Shown one piece after another: positions 45,600 through 59,800 of a stretch of 64,000 nt of DNA. Numbering within the stretch: the first letter of the stretch is position 1; every line of letters starts with the position of its first letter. The notes under the pieces were generated by a model. That model was not told the origin of the DNA and searched no databases. It saw only the letters and a list, made by a program, of their open reading frames with translations. The DNA comes from Ooceraea biroi. Lineage: Eukaryota > Arthropoda > Insecta > Hymenoptera > Formicidae. The position numbers and the translations under genes are program-made. Location: assembly GCF_003672135.1 (NCBI RefSeq), contig NC_039506.1:9300001-9364000 (forward strand). Reading direction: 5' to 3'.

Positions 45600-45990
45600 C
45601 GGGGTGAAACGCGTGCGCGGGTGGTTTTAATCGGGGGCGGGGGCGCGGTCGCGGGGACAGTATCGTCGCTCTTCAGTTGGGTTTGGTACGCGTCTCGCGA
45701 CTGGGCGCCCAGCCGCGCTGCGCGCCTCTCGGTGGAGAGAGAGCACCCTCTCGTCCTCCTTCCTTCCTGCCGCGAGAACTCGTCATCGTCGCGTTTGCTC
45801 CGCTACCGTAAAGGGGAGTTTCGCCGCGATTCCTCAAGGACTTTGCCGAAATTTTTCTTCGGTCGACCTATCGATCATACGTCCAACGTCTTCGCCGGAG
45901 CGACAAACGCGGATGCCACTTACGTGTTCGAGAGTGTTTACTCTGGAAGTTCTCTTTTGACGAGACGAGCTGACCGTCGCATGACGAGGG
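45600..45990 (+). promoter_or_regulatory. CpG-rich promoter and candidate first exon with splice donor at 45991
   Basis: This is one of the two strongest CpG islands in the window, with GC-box-like GGGGGCGGGGGCG at about 45633 and a TCAGTT initiator-like motif at 45673-45678. It lies in otherwise AT-rich DNA. An open frame crosses it to ATG at 45981 (ATG-ACG-AGG-G), directly followed by GTGAGTGGG, a strong donor. The phase equals that of the candidate exon at 31661-31736, so the two may be alternative first exons of one + strand gene whose remaining exons lie beyond the window. The start context of this ATG is weak, and the exon may be mostly untranslated leader. No downstream exon was found. 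Confidence 0.4.
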
Positions 45991-48900
45991 GTGAGTGGGC
46001 GCGCTTGTGCGACAATTTTCTACTTGCGTCGGATTTACTCGCGGACGGACCGACTACTCGTTTTACTCACGCGGAACAGATGACTAACCGTGCGGAAGGC
46101 CGAGTTAGCACCGAGCGGTTGATGTAATTAAGTTAGATGCGTAGGAAGGAAAGAGTTGACCTTGCGGTCCTGCGAAATGTGTAAAATAAATGGACGATGC
46201 GACCTGTGTGGTTTCTTGCGTTGAACAACTAGCGAGACCAATTTTTCGTTAATGAATGAAGGAAAGGTAATGAAATTAAACTATCAATCAAGGTATAAGG
46301 AAAAAAATCGAAAGATGATCGGGGAATGATCGTGATAATTTGGAAGCAACTGTCACAGCTAAGTGAAATACCAAGTAATTGCTCTTTTTGCCTTGTGCGT
46401 AATATAATCTCCAAAAAGTGTATTGTTAGCGAATAAACCGGTTAACTAATGACTAACAGCTAATCTTTTTTATATTTATATCAGATTTTAAGTCAGAAAA
46501 ATGTGATTGAGGTAGAACAGAGTCATACAATTGAACTTCGCTATGCGTGTAAAATATGTTAAATTTCAAGGGTGAAATGTACACGTAAAACAAGCGTTTT
46601 TCAATGAAACTCTGTAAACTTAGGTGCAGTTAAATACCGCACTTCGCGTGATGGATGGAAGAGAGAGTTTCAAAGTAACATTGATTCTTGAGAAATAATT
46701 TGTAATTAAGCGAAGTGTGACAGTGAAAGTCAAAACAAATAAGGCCAGAGATGAAAAGAAAACTCTTGTAATCGTGTTCGTAGGATTTACAATCCAATCG
46801 TGTTGAAAGGTTCACATTCATCTGCTTAGCACTCTCAGAAATGACTATTACTATTGAATTGAATTACTATTGGGAAGTTTGCCTGATGGTGTCATGTTAT
46901 TAAATAATGACGAACATCGAGATGTGAATACAATGACCAAATTTTGAGCCTGAGTTTGAGAGGTAGTAACAATGATTGAAAATATTGCAAAATTGGTTAT
47001 CTAATTTGAAAATAGATTTGAAGATTTTAGATACATACTTTTCAAATTTTTATATAGAAAAATCTCTTAAATACTTTTTATACTTTATAAGACTTTTCTT
47101 AAAAACCCTCTTCTGTAACGCTTTATAATTTCGGATTACACTTTTGGCATTCGTTTATTTTCCTATGTGTGCAATATTGTTAAAAGTGTTTTGATAAACG
47201 TGCATCGGCAAAATCGTGCAATGCGTGTTTTAAAGATGCAGCATCTGCTAAGGTGTAGTGTTGCTGGCGCGATGATAATAGTGCATAGAAGAGTGGCTAG
47301 ACGTTGATTACGACCGTTTCGATAATCTGGCTCAAGCTACTTTGTGGTAGGACGCAATCGAGTATCGATTCGCGTTTGGCTTAATGCGGAACTCTTGTAT
47401 GTACCGATGTCGCACACCTCGAAACAAAGGAATTTGGCAAGTGGCTTAATTAAGTGGTGGGAATGCACATTGTGACGTGTCGCAAAGACGATGCCCCCTG
47501 CGATGAATCACTTCTCTCAAGCAAAGATAAACAGATTCATATCATATTTCGAAATTTTACTAATATTGCACAGATATTTTAGAGAATTTTAAAAATCTTT
47601 TTTCATACATGATAAAGATTATAATAGGATAACAGTCTGTTAAAAAATTTATATTTGGAACTACGTTAAATCGGATTTTCAAATGCATCGTTGCACGTGT
47701 AATCTTCGACTTTATAAATTATTACTTGACAGTATAAATTTTATTTTTTGTTTCTATTATTACAATAACTGATGAGTTTTCATTAGTGATTATTTTATCG
47801 TACGTAATATTAGCTTTACTTTATTTGCATTATTTTCATGATGAACGCGTATCGCATGTATGTACATATAAATTTAAAATAATTAGATTTAATTTAATTT
47901 GATATCAGTTTCGTGCAGAGCCACTTATTGTAATTTGTGTTTGTCATTGTAATTGTCATTTATAACGTTACTACATCGCATTAATTATTAAGAATAAAAA
48001 TATTTGTTTATGATATATGCCGTATTATATATGTAACAACTCGAAATCAATCGTTATTTTATTCTATCGATAATTCGCGTTATTTAAATAATTATTTGAA
48101 TAAAGATACATCAATTGGAAAGGTAAGATAATCAATTGTTATATTGTATCATCAAGGGTGACTTAATCGCCCACTTAGCCCTACTAAAGTGACTTTAATT
48201 GTTCATTTTGCGACCGTAATTCGTGATTTACTCGAGTCGATTCGACGTATCGTCTCAGCGAACTATATTTACATGCGATCCGCTAAACTTTAGCAGATTA
48301 AACGGGAGTACAGTAAGCGAGTGAATGGGATTTCGTGTTTGTTCTTGTTATCGTCTATTATCGGTATTATGATCCTATCCAATGTAATTAACTCGCCATA
48401 TTATTTCATATTCCACATTATTCCATTTATTCGGTTAAATCTCTGGACATGACTTGTTAATTATTTAAATACCTGCGATTCATGAATTGTCAGTACTTGA
48501 ATCGTGCTGTATGAATTTCTTTCATTATTCAGCTGCGAGGATTGTGTGTTGGTGACGTATTTTGTATTATTTTATGTAATCTTTATACATTATTTACGCT
48601 AGATTAAAAGTGCAACAGTAATTTCGTAAAAATTGCAGTTGGTAATTGCGTGATGCTTACGTAGGGGACTTTACTTACCATACTGACAGCGGAATATTTA
48701 TTATTAACGACGTGTAAATTGTTGTTTCTCAGGATCTGAAGTCTAGGCGATGGAAGCTGTTAATTAACTATTAAGCCACATACGCCCACGTGACTGATAC
48801 GCATAGGGAGAGTAATGACAAGACACAAAGTGCTCAAATAAATGGATCTCGAGTAGCTGTCGCCAGAGTTAATTGGTTTAATGGTGCGACGCTCTCATTT

Positions 48901-51900
48901 CAAATGTAAGCGAGATTGGTATTAATATACTATGAAATAAAAAAATATACCAGCACAAACTTGATCCTCTTCTGAATTCAATTCAAATAATTTACTGAAT
49001 TTAATTCAAAATTGGCATTCTCAACAACACAAAGCTTTAATTATCGGCTAATTAAACTCTTAAAATATTCAGGTAACATGAATTGAGTAGGAGTTGTTTA
49101 ATAAATTATCGCAGAATGTGCAGAGGTGCGATGTTTGCTTATCATCTTTGAAATTGGTAAATTCGACATTCTTGTCGAATATCATCATTTTACGTGCAGG
49201 CAATAATTAGTAATTAAAGGCTATACATCTCGTTAGGCTAATGGCGAACTGGAAGGGTCACATAAGAGAATATCAGGCTAAATTAAACGAACCATGCTGG
49301 TGAAGCGCGCTTGCAAAATTGTTTGCTGCTAAACGAACATGGGCGTATTTGATTAATGAAATTGATTCCAATGGATTTTACGCGTTGTAAAATCCATTGT
49401 GTTCCACCTTCCTTTCGTTCATTCATTATTCAGCCAACTATAAATAAAAAGTATGTCTTAAACGTACGATCGTGCATTGGCTTTGTAATATATATAGGTA
49501 CATGCAAATTTTTGATTTATTAAATGAATAATTCATGAGAATGCAATAAACGCTTTTTTAATAGTATTATATATTGGAACATACATGCATTGTTACAAAT
49601 CGAGTGTACAGTTGCATCAAATTTTCTTGGAATACGATGGTATACAGACGTAATATTTATTAAATAAAATTTTATCAGTTCGTAAAAAATAGAATTAAAA
49701 CAATTCTATTTTTATCACATATATGTGATATGTATTTAGAATAATTGGAATATAAGATTTTGTTATCTTATCGGCTCACTCTGTTAATCCTTTCTGATTA
49801 CCATTATTTCACCAAATAGTATTGCTTGTAATAATTGAAATCCTCAATGAAATTCATTGAGGTACAAGTCACGTACATAGTTAAGAGCTAGTACTATTCG
49901 CGATAAAAGAAGAAGTGATTAAAGATGGAATGTACATTGACGATCTTTATTACCTTCTGCAGGATATTGTTGTAAAAATTTATATCACAACCATGCTTTA
50001 ATTTTCCATTTATTTAATATTTAATATCTTTCCAAAAGAAAAAGAGGAAGAGAGAGAGAGAGAGAATCTTTTATTTATAATTTACAAACTTACACACATT
50101 TGAGCGCTGATAGAATTGCTATATTTATTATATTATATGTATATTTATTTATATATATGTTATTAACAATGAAAGAAAAAGAAAAATGTATATATTATTA
50201 TTATTTTATTTAAAAATTAAATTAATTTCTTAAAAAACTTTTGAAAGATAACTAAAATAAGGAGACTGCACAATTAATGGCAATTCTATTCGCGCTAATT
50301 CTGTCGTAATAAATCACCTATCTTCGGCAACCAGTGCGGTTAACGATGTTAATTAATGATCGTGTCGAGCGAGACGCATGACAGGCTGATACAAAGGATA
50401 GAGATAAATTATTCCTGACAGTGTGCGATTCGCGAAAATAAATAAAAAAGAAAGAAACGGTTGCAGCGGTTGAGACGATCGATATTTTATTATGCATGAT
50501 TGTTGTTGATGCTTCTATTGTTGATTGATATATCATTTAGCGTCATGCATAATTTAAACGCGTGAAATTGAACGGCACGTAAAATACTGAATGGAAGAGA
50601 AGCGTGCATGCAGGGAAATATCTCGAAATAGCACGAGGGAAGAGAGTTCAAGCGTCTTTATTATTTGTTCACACGTTATGCGTCTTTGACAGAGACGATA
50701 ATTTATGATGTTAATTAACGGCTAACCATCCGGCCAATGAAATGTCAGCCACAACTGTCGACAACAAAAGAGAGGAGGTGAGATAAATAATGCTTGAGTA
50801 GCTAGCGACTAGAATAATTTTCTCGCAGTCACAAAGCTGTGCTTGCACCTCCGCAGCAGGCGTTTTAAAAACATATGCAAAAAATGCTGCGTACTGTGTT
50901 ATTCTCATAAAATCAACAAACGTAACGATTACGCTGACTAAGTTAAAAAGAAAATGAGGAATCGAATTTGCTGCATGCAAAAGTATTGCACCGTTATATA
51001 TACTGTTTTAAATAAAAACCGTTATATGGCCTCTTGCCGACTTGTAGCTTTATTCGTTTAGCATCTTAATGTTCATTAAACCGTAGCGATTTCATTTAGA
51101 AACGTAATGCCCAGTTTCTCAATTTTCATTGCAAACGTTCGCAGTTTATTGGATTCATTTGATAAAATGGAAACTCAGGAAATAGAGAGGGCAGGAGAAC
51201 GAAAGAAGAATTTACTATAAAAAATATAGTCAGGTTAAATTCTATATATCTCTATAGCATCCTATAACGTTTCAAATAGTATCACCTGACGTATACGTCA
51301 CAGGAAATACGAGTCTGATGTCCTATCCACCGTGTCATCCGAGAGATGACATCCGGTCTCCAAGGGTTGGATCTAACATGTTATGGCGTAGCGTCGTTCC
51401 TACCGTTATGGTAAAAAAGAAATGCTTGATTGCACTCGAATGTTTTTACGTGGTCGGGATTAACGATTCCTTGTCGGTATAAATTGGAACGTTGAGACGG
51501 CGTTGATTGGACTAATTACAGCGCGACGTGAGGGTCGAGTCTCTATATTGCTTCGCTATGGGGTGCAATACCGATGGACTGTAAATGTTAATGCGTTTAA
51601 CGTCAAGCTAATAAGTGACAGAAATGTAGATTATCCCTTGATGGCTAATTTTTTATTTGATATGAATAAGGTAAAGTGAGCGTTTAGCATTGTCAGGATA
51701 AAGGGAGTCTTCGAATTTGGGGAAAGTGATAAATAAAAATGATAAATTGAGTTTTAATACACCCAAATATGTTATAAACATTCTTATCTGTCATTTGTTT
51801 TGCGCAAAATTTTGAAGTTTCTGGTAATATAAAGCTATAAAAAACAAAACAAATGAAACAACAAACAAAACAAACGTAACAAGTCTATGAAAAAAATGTA

Positions 51901-54900
51901 TTGAATAAAATCGCATTTTAATTTTTAGATAATAAACTTTTCTTTTTAATTTTATCTATTGTTTATTTAAAATATATTTTTGATAATCAATAGCGTACAA
52001 TGTACGCCGTACATGACAAAACTCACATAAATGGGACTAAATTATTTCTTTCTCTGATTATTAAAATCATCATTAAAAATAGTAATATTGCAGTATTTTT
52101 GATATTAATAAAACAAGGTAAAAATGATTTAAATATATTTATTGTTTGACATAAAATGTCACAAAAAAGTGCGACATTTATCTATAATATCAAAAAATAA
52201 TAGGAATAAAAGAGAGAAACACAATTATATATGTACGTAATGTTTAATTAAACACTCTCATGTGATCAATCGCGGTTAGCAGTGTATAGCGTTAAAATAG
52301 TAGGATATTGATCGACGCGGACGTTGCGACATGATTGTTGATATCGGGGTCGATCCCAATACGTCGTCGAGAGCAGATAGCAGTAAGTAGCCCCTAATAC
52401 TACAAGAGGATCGTATGGACGTGAGGGAGTTACGTATTACCTCCTCTACGATATTTGCACAGTTAATGGAGGATGATACATTGTGGATTCTATTCCGATA
52501 ACTAAGGGATCGATAAGAAGGATGACAAGAGACAATCAGAGCTCGTGCGCGTTGACATGCTTTCAAATATTAATATTGCGAAAAATCTGTCGGACGAATC
52601 TTTCATTCGCGTTGTTGGAACGACTATTTCATCATGAGTATTAAAATTCGTGAATATTCGTAGTTCGCAAAGGGCGAGTGTCTCGGCAATACTTGGCAAA
52701 GAATAATATTTATCTTTTATTTCCGTTATTCTTCGCGCTCGATTTATTGCCCGTTTGAAAAAAATGCAAAGTTTAATCAGTGCAGCAATAATGCAGCGAT
52801 TTTATGAAGGAATGGAACATTTGTAGCAAATGTTGGCTCGAAATATCCTACATATTGTTATGATGATGAAGAATAATCGATAAAACATATGCGCTGTAAA
52901 AGATTAATAATTACAAGACGGATTGCGTAAAATGAGATGTGTATTGCAACGATACTCACGTTTTCGATACTGCTTTATTTCATCTTTGACATTTAATTCA
53001 CTTTCATCATATGTTTGTCCACATTATCTCTAAATCGTATTTCATATTTCAAACGCGATATTCGGCTGAGTTTTCTTACATTGTTCGAATACTTCTTTTA
53101 AATAATCCCATTTAATCTTTTAATGCGAATTAACCGCGTATTGAAACTGCGTATTGAATAAATATATCGAATACTACAAATATTATATTGTTTGTTAAGC
53201 ATTAAATATTTTATCTGTAACAATCAAGCGCTTGCTCGCAATAAAGCTATAAGTAATCAAATACCAATATAAATTTCACAATATAATTTTGAAAACATTT
53301 ACAGATACCTACGGCTTACCTTTACGTTCTGTGTTTTATTAAAACAACATTTCCATTAATGGATGTGTTAGCTACAAATGTATTTACTTTCTACAATTGT
53401 TGTATGCTGTACGAAGAATACGTTTCTATTGTTAAACATAAAAGGTCTCTTAATGATAAATCCAATTATCAGAAATAACATTTGGATTCATTTGAAATAA
53501 CCGCAAGGTTAAATACGTACAATATTTTAACAAATATTATAAATCTGTTTTATTAAGCATAATTATTCAGCAAAATTTATCTGTCAATACCATTTTAAGC
53601 ATTGGAAATATTAAATATTGCTAATATATGGAATATATTTCTTCTTTTCAGAATAGTTATTGTGAAATTAATTATTGCAGTGACTGGTATAATATTTAAT
53701 CGTGATAATGCTATCGAAGCATTTGCGAAGTAATGACGCAGTGTGAAAAATACATCTGCGGTATCATTCTCTAACAAGCAAAGCAAACATGTACTTATTG
53801 CCCTTCCTCATATCCTCGTTGCAACGCTGACGATGCATCTCAGTCTGGTGACCAGGCGTTTTTTTTCTTCGCAAATGTCAGATTTTTGTAGCTGGACACG
53901 GCGCAACATTCTTTTTCTGTAACAGCAGAAGTACATATCAGCAAAGGATTACCACGGTATTACCGTGGGTTTACTGCGGGTTTTGTTGAATAGACATTAA
54001 AGTATGAACTGACAATGAAAATAACGGAGAGCATGATGTTTAATTTAAATGTTCTCTGTTTAACTGTTTTGATAGTCGACGTGGAAATTGAAATATCAGT
54101 TACAAGGTTAATTTCAAAATAAATAGGTTTAGGTTTTCGTTTATTTTCCCCTTATATCAAATATCATATTTTACTCGATTAATAATCGTATTTTTACTTG
54201 TAATTAACAAAATAAAAACTTCATATTAAATTAACTAAAATTCCGAGGATAATAGTCAGTGGTGTAAAGTCATTAATAACGAAAGTTAACGGTTCCTGAG
54301 ATAAAAGCTCGCATTATTCAAGTTAATCTATGCTGTATATTATTTCTGAAAAATCGTACGAGGAAAGTTTTCTTTTGCTGAATTATGAATTTTTATGTTT
54401 AAGTAGATAAATGAGCTGGCGAGGCATTCCATTAGACTTCGCGTTAAAGGGGATGCAAATCGGAAAACATCTCGCGGAAATGCAAGTCATAAGCAATTCC
54501 GTAACGTCGATCAGGTCTGTAGATGGCAGATAATATCTACGATTTCTATTTCTCGCAGTAATTTATGCCGGGAATATTTATTATAAAACATGATTACGTT
54601 TTAATTCTGTATTATAGATAAAGTTGCAATATTTTACAAAGAGAATTCATGAATCTCAAGTCATCTGCCGCCTGAAGAAGCTTTCTTTAAAGTAAAGAAC
54701 AAGTTAATGAGAAAAGCGCAGGATAAAGATGAAAATAGCAGAAAATCTTCATTTTACTACCATTTTATTGCTGTTTTCTTTTAGCTGTTTTATAGAAAAT
54801 AGAAAAATATTCTTAGGAAGAATATATTACGCACGACATGATACGTAAAAGATGAACGAAAAATTAAAAACTAAGATTATCGAAATAATCTATTAATAAT

Positions 54901-56707
54901 GTAATCAAATCGAGTACCATGATTGGAATTTATTGTTGAGTAAGCCAAAATGTAATTTATCAAGAAAAAAGTAAAATGTAGTTAACTATTTTCTATCGTG
55001 TTTGGTGGTATATACGTTTAAACGTGATCGATGGAACTGTAAAATAAACCGCGTTGTCCTTGTAACAAGCTGGCGATATAGAAATTCGTATAAGCAAGGG
55101 TTGCGTTTCTTCCCACAGTTGCTGAAAAAGTGGCGCATCGATCCTATAACGCTTCGATAAATTACGTCATCGCGCTTGTATCGGAGCCTTCGCGAAATTT
55201 ATGATATGATTTATAGACAAATATTTTTATCTGCAACGTAGCAAATAGGCATTTACTTATGATCAGTGTGATCATATAAAAAGTAATAACAAAAAAATGC
55301 TTAAATTATGATTAGGTATTTAAAAGATTAAATATAAAATAATGAAAAACCTGCTCCGCAAAAATTGCTAAACTAAACTTCCATGTACACGATATTTATA
55401 AAAGATTATAAATTAATTAATTGCCGTTAAAGTGAGCAAAAAGTAGAGACTGCGTCAAACGAGAGTCGCGCGTTATCCCATATTAGTGCAAGGAGATTCG
55501 TGCTCCCAATGGAGTGCTTTTTACCACAGGCTATGTCTAAAGCATGTTTGCTCATAAGCGCGAAAATCGACACGACCTTCACCGTTATCCGAAGGATGTA
55601 AAAATCAAACTACAAACGAGCACAGCGTCGAAAAGGAAGTGCAGTTAATGGGGTAAACATGGAGAATATGGGCATGGTAAAGCAGGGACGGATATTTGCA
55701 TTTTCTGCCGCTTTTTTCGCGTCGATGCACCAGCTGCACCCGCGCATTACTTTGACACGACTCACCTCGCACGTCGGATAAATGCGGCATGGTTGATTTA
55801 TTTTAAAACGCCCGCAAAAATACCGGGCCGCTTTTCGCGAATTCTATTATATTTGAAGATTCTTATTTGAGGAAGCTACACGTTCATTTCATCCGCGAGA
55901 TTTTTTTCGACAGACGCAGAACGCGACCTGAATAGTTCGCCGCGTAGCGTTGGGGTGTAAAGCTCTTTTTATCGTGTCAAATATCAAGTGGGCAATTTTC
56001 CGCCCTTGCTTGATTCAATTTGCGATTCAATTGTCTTGTGATTCTCATTCTTGTTTCCCTTTCTTTGAGAATCCTTGAGCAGCGGATTAGACCGATTGCT
56101 TTTTGCAACGATAATCCTGAGATCATACTCCAGAGTCATTTATGAATTTCTTAACGTTCGCCAATTCAAGTTCAACGGCAATTTACATTTCGTTATGTTC
56201 CAAGATTAAATTCTGATTGCAGAGAAAATGAACTTGCATAGGATAAAATAGATGAAATACATTTATACGTTGCGAGAGTTTCTTCATGCTTTTTCGCGTG
56301 CGTCAATTCGGGTTGGTATATCTGATAGCGCGAAACATGAAGAATCATTTATACCTACGATGACCATAGTGTCACTTGATGTATCGGTCAGCAGTGTGCA
56401 AAATTGCGCGCGATAGATGTTGTCAACTAAATGCCAGTAACAGTCAGTGAGTAAAAGTAGGTCAACGGATGTGTGCACGTACGTATGTCAGTCGACGTAC
56501 ATGTGACGAGTTTTTCTTATTTTTGTCCTTTTTATTATTTGTATTGTTAAATGGCTCACACCTAAATTTTTCTTCTTTTGTAAGTATTTATCGTACGCCA
56601 CTCGATTTAACTTGGCGCGCGGATGGACCGAGAGATAAAATATTCTTGTCGGGTCGAGAAATATTTGTTCTTTCATATATACCGTCCGAAACGCACAAGA
56701 AAAATAT

Positions 56708-56718
<11 letters not shown>
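45991..56718. other. 10.7-kb non-coding stretch, probable first intron
   Basis: AT-rich with many short palindromes (for example CCTCAATGAA/TTCATTGAGG near 49842) and a (GA)n run at 50049-50066. No transposon end or coding exon is recognised. Frames of 60-96 codons are scattered on both strands without motifs. Confidence 0.45.
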
Positions 56719-56777
<59 letters not shown>

Positions 56778-56810
56778 TGGGTGTGTGTGGGTGTGTGTGT
56801 GTGGGTGTGT
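56719..56810. repeat. (GT)n microsatellite with GGGT interruptions
   Basis: Over 90 bp of GT repeat, uninterrupted at first, then with GTGGGTGTGG variants. The cysteine-valine run in the frame across it is not a protein. Confidence 0.97.
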
Positions 56811-59800
56811 ATATATTACATATTTGTATAAGATATATATAAGAAATGTATAAGACATTTGTGTCGAGCATAAGTAGCAACGTGTATCTGAGGAATATAA
56901 ATCATGTTTCCACCGTGAGCGTGATTTAAACAGCACTCTCGCGTATAAAAATTGCCGTACCATGAAACTATTTTTTTCTTTAAATAAAAATCTCGCGATT
57001 TGTTAGATCGTTCGATGCCCGAAGCTTATCAGAAGTTCTTACGTTTGAAGTGGCAGTACAATATCTCGAGCGAGTGGAAGATATTACCGTCGAGGAAAAT
57101 ATTATTTGTCAAAACGACGTATACATAGTATCTCGCAATTCCATTTTGTCGAAATGTCTAGATATTTCTGCATCCGTATGCATCTCTCTTGTTTCGTGAT
57201 TTCTATGCAAACTGATATTATTATCCTGATGGCGGTGTGCAACGCGCTATTGAAGTATTGCACGCTGGTGTTTATATGTTCTTGTCGTTATTCGGCGTTT
57301 CCGAAGGGCTTGCAGTGTGTCTATCACGGGCAGAATGAAAAAAGCACGGCGTGTACGTTTGATTACACGATAAAGGGATTGATCGTATCGAAATCTCGCA
57401 CTGCAACAATCGGCCGGTTGGCGCTGACTGGGATTAATCAAATAACCAGGATATGCAGGAATAATCGGGGTGTGATGCCAACCAGGAATGATAATGTTTC
57501 TGGAGCGCACTGCTGAGTTGAAGTTACGACTCATCCGCTATAATACTAATAAGTTGCAAGATAAATACGACAAAACGTTGGGAAACGTTACGCGTTTCCG
57601 TTGCCCATCCGTCTCGTGAAACGAAATGAAAGAGCGACGCGCACCGGCGTTTAAAATTAAAACCCTGAACGATGGATGCGCCGGCTGGAATTTAATAAAC
57701 ATCTTTGCAATTTGATTTCAATCGTGAATAAAACGAGTTTACCGGGCGTTTCGTCTTAACACACCGGAAAATCCGATTTGCTGATTTGCGTTTAAAACAG
57801 GTTCGTTTAATACGAAAGCGCTCTTCTTTATCTCTTCGTCTGTACTATTTAAATCGTGAATTATGTTGCTAAATACGTCGCGCTTTTTATTTTATTGCCC
57901 AGCTGATAATCACTTTTGCGTAATTGGATCATTACAGCTTCGTACTTTAGTTCATGAACAGTATGCGCGCAACCGGATAAGTTTATTAATTTCTAATAAA
58001 AAATAATTGCATCATATAAAATTATACAAAATTGATATAATCATAATAATTGTGTATTATTTCATTATAGATATAAGATATAAATGAACAATTTCCGAAA
58101 TTATTAAAAATAAAGATTCGTATGACAATTGATAATTCGTGAAAAAAGCTGATATTTGATTTACATATCTGTTAAATTATTCGTTTTTAATTATGTTTAT
58201 TTTAATCAAATATATAGGATAATTTAGATGCGAATCTCGAGAACAGGCGATATCATTGCCGGTGCACATTTGCATTAAGATTATTCAACCAATTAAAAGA
58301 AGGATGCAGATGATAACGAATGTTATTTCTCAGGTTTATATTTCGCGGGAAATCAGATCCTCCTCTCTCACTATCGTGAATTTACCTGGGTGAGACGTTC
58401 CCGATGAAATCAGCTTGGGCCACCTCATTAATCTTCATCAGCCGATATCGATCAATTAATAGCGATCAGTAGTGTACCGTGGTAATCCCTAGTTATCTCA
58501 GCTTCGTCATGACCCTTCGTTCTCCATTTCTTCCCTATTCACCTCTTCCGGCTTTTTCATTCCGGCCCGACGGACTACTTGCGTCACAGCGTTCGCTGCT
58601 AGCGGAGGGATAACTCCGCAGGGAGCAGCCTCTCCTTGTCTCTTCCTGCTTTCTTCCATTTTTTTTTCCTTTTTTTCATCTCTATCTTCCTCTCTCTTAT
58701 TTTTTTGGAAAAATACGCGGAAAAATACGTCACTGCGCGTTGTTTCTTTTAGACATTAGTGCATGCTGTTTGCACTTTTATCTCTTTTTGCAGAAGCTTT
58801 TTCCGTGGGTTATTACTCCGGTTTCAGCATTTTCGAAAATTTTGGGTTGCGTGGTTGAGTCGTAGGTACTGTAACAAATACGAATGTAATACAGTGTGAG
58901 TCCATTGCGTTTGAACATACATATAGAATTACTAACAGGCTAAAAATTAATTTACTCTACAGAAATATAGGATTAAATATGAAATAAATTTGAAGATGGC
59001 TAATTTAATAGAGAAATTGCATATTTGCAAGCTATAGAAATATGCAAGATTTATTACGAAATTATATATCCTTCGCATAAATGAGGGCTTTAAAAACTGT
59101 CGAGAAATTCAGACAGCCATAATTCGCGCGTTAATTGATAGGATTATAATCGAACGATCATGTTCACTTATAATTAGACGAGATGCTAATAAACCATCGT
59201 GTTGCCTCGCTACATTTTATATTCGTATTGGTTAACAATAATTACACTGATGGAGGAGAATGTTCGAATTAGATTAGTTTTGTTTTAACGGTTATCGAAC
59301 ATTATTCATACGTGACGAATCCTTTCATAAGATAAATCCATTTTCATTGTATATCACATTATTAAATTAAGTTTGAGAAATGAGAAAGTTATAATTTATC
59401 TAAAGTTACTATCTATAAATTTATATTTAAGTATATAATGAATAATTTATACATTAAATATATGAATTCATGAAATATATACGTAAGAATATCGGTTTAC
59501 TTTGGATAATGATCGAAATGAGAGACTGAATAATGATTCATGTTATACAGACAATACGTAATGTACATTAATAATTACGATTTATTATTGACGATTTGTT
59601 ATTAAATTCTGGTGCAATTTAGCATTTTATATCGCTGAAAATTTTCACTATTTACGGATATTATTTGTACCAAACAATAAGCTTGCTTTCAATAAGTTCT
59701 CATTAATTATACCCCGGATGGTCTTTCGAGCATCGCCGTACGTTTTAAGCTTATTTTGCATCTCGAGTTCGTACTTTGCGAAGTTTCAGGAGAAGTAGAA

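Noticed and set aside
49826..49850. TATTGCTTG, the start of miR-137.
   Set aside because: Only nine bases match, expected by chance.
56469..56963. Frames with long Cys-Val and Thr-His runs.
   Set aside because: They are translations of the GT microsatellite.
57106..57516. 136-codon + strand frame and a 95-codon frame on the other strand.
   Set aside because: Overlapping frames in a CpG-richer patch, no domain or splice structure supporting either.
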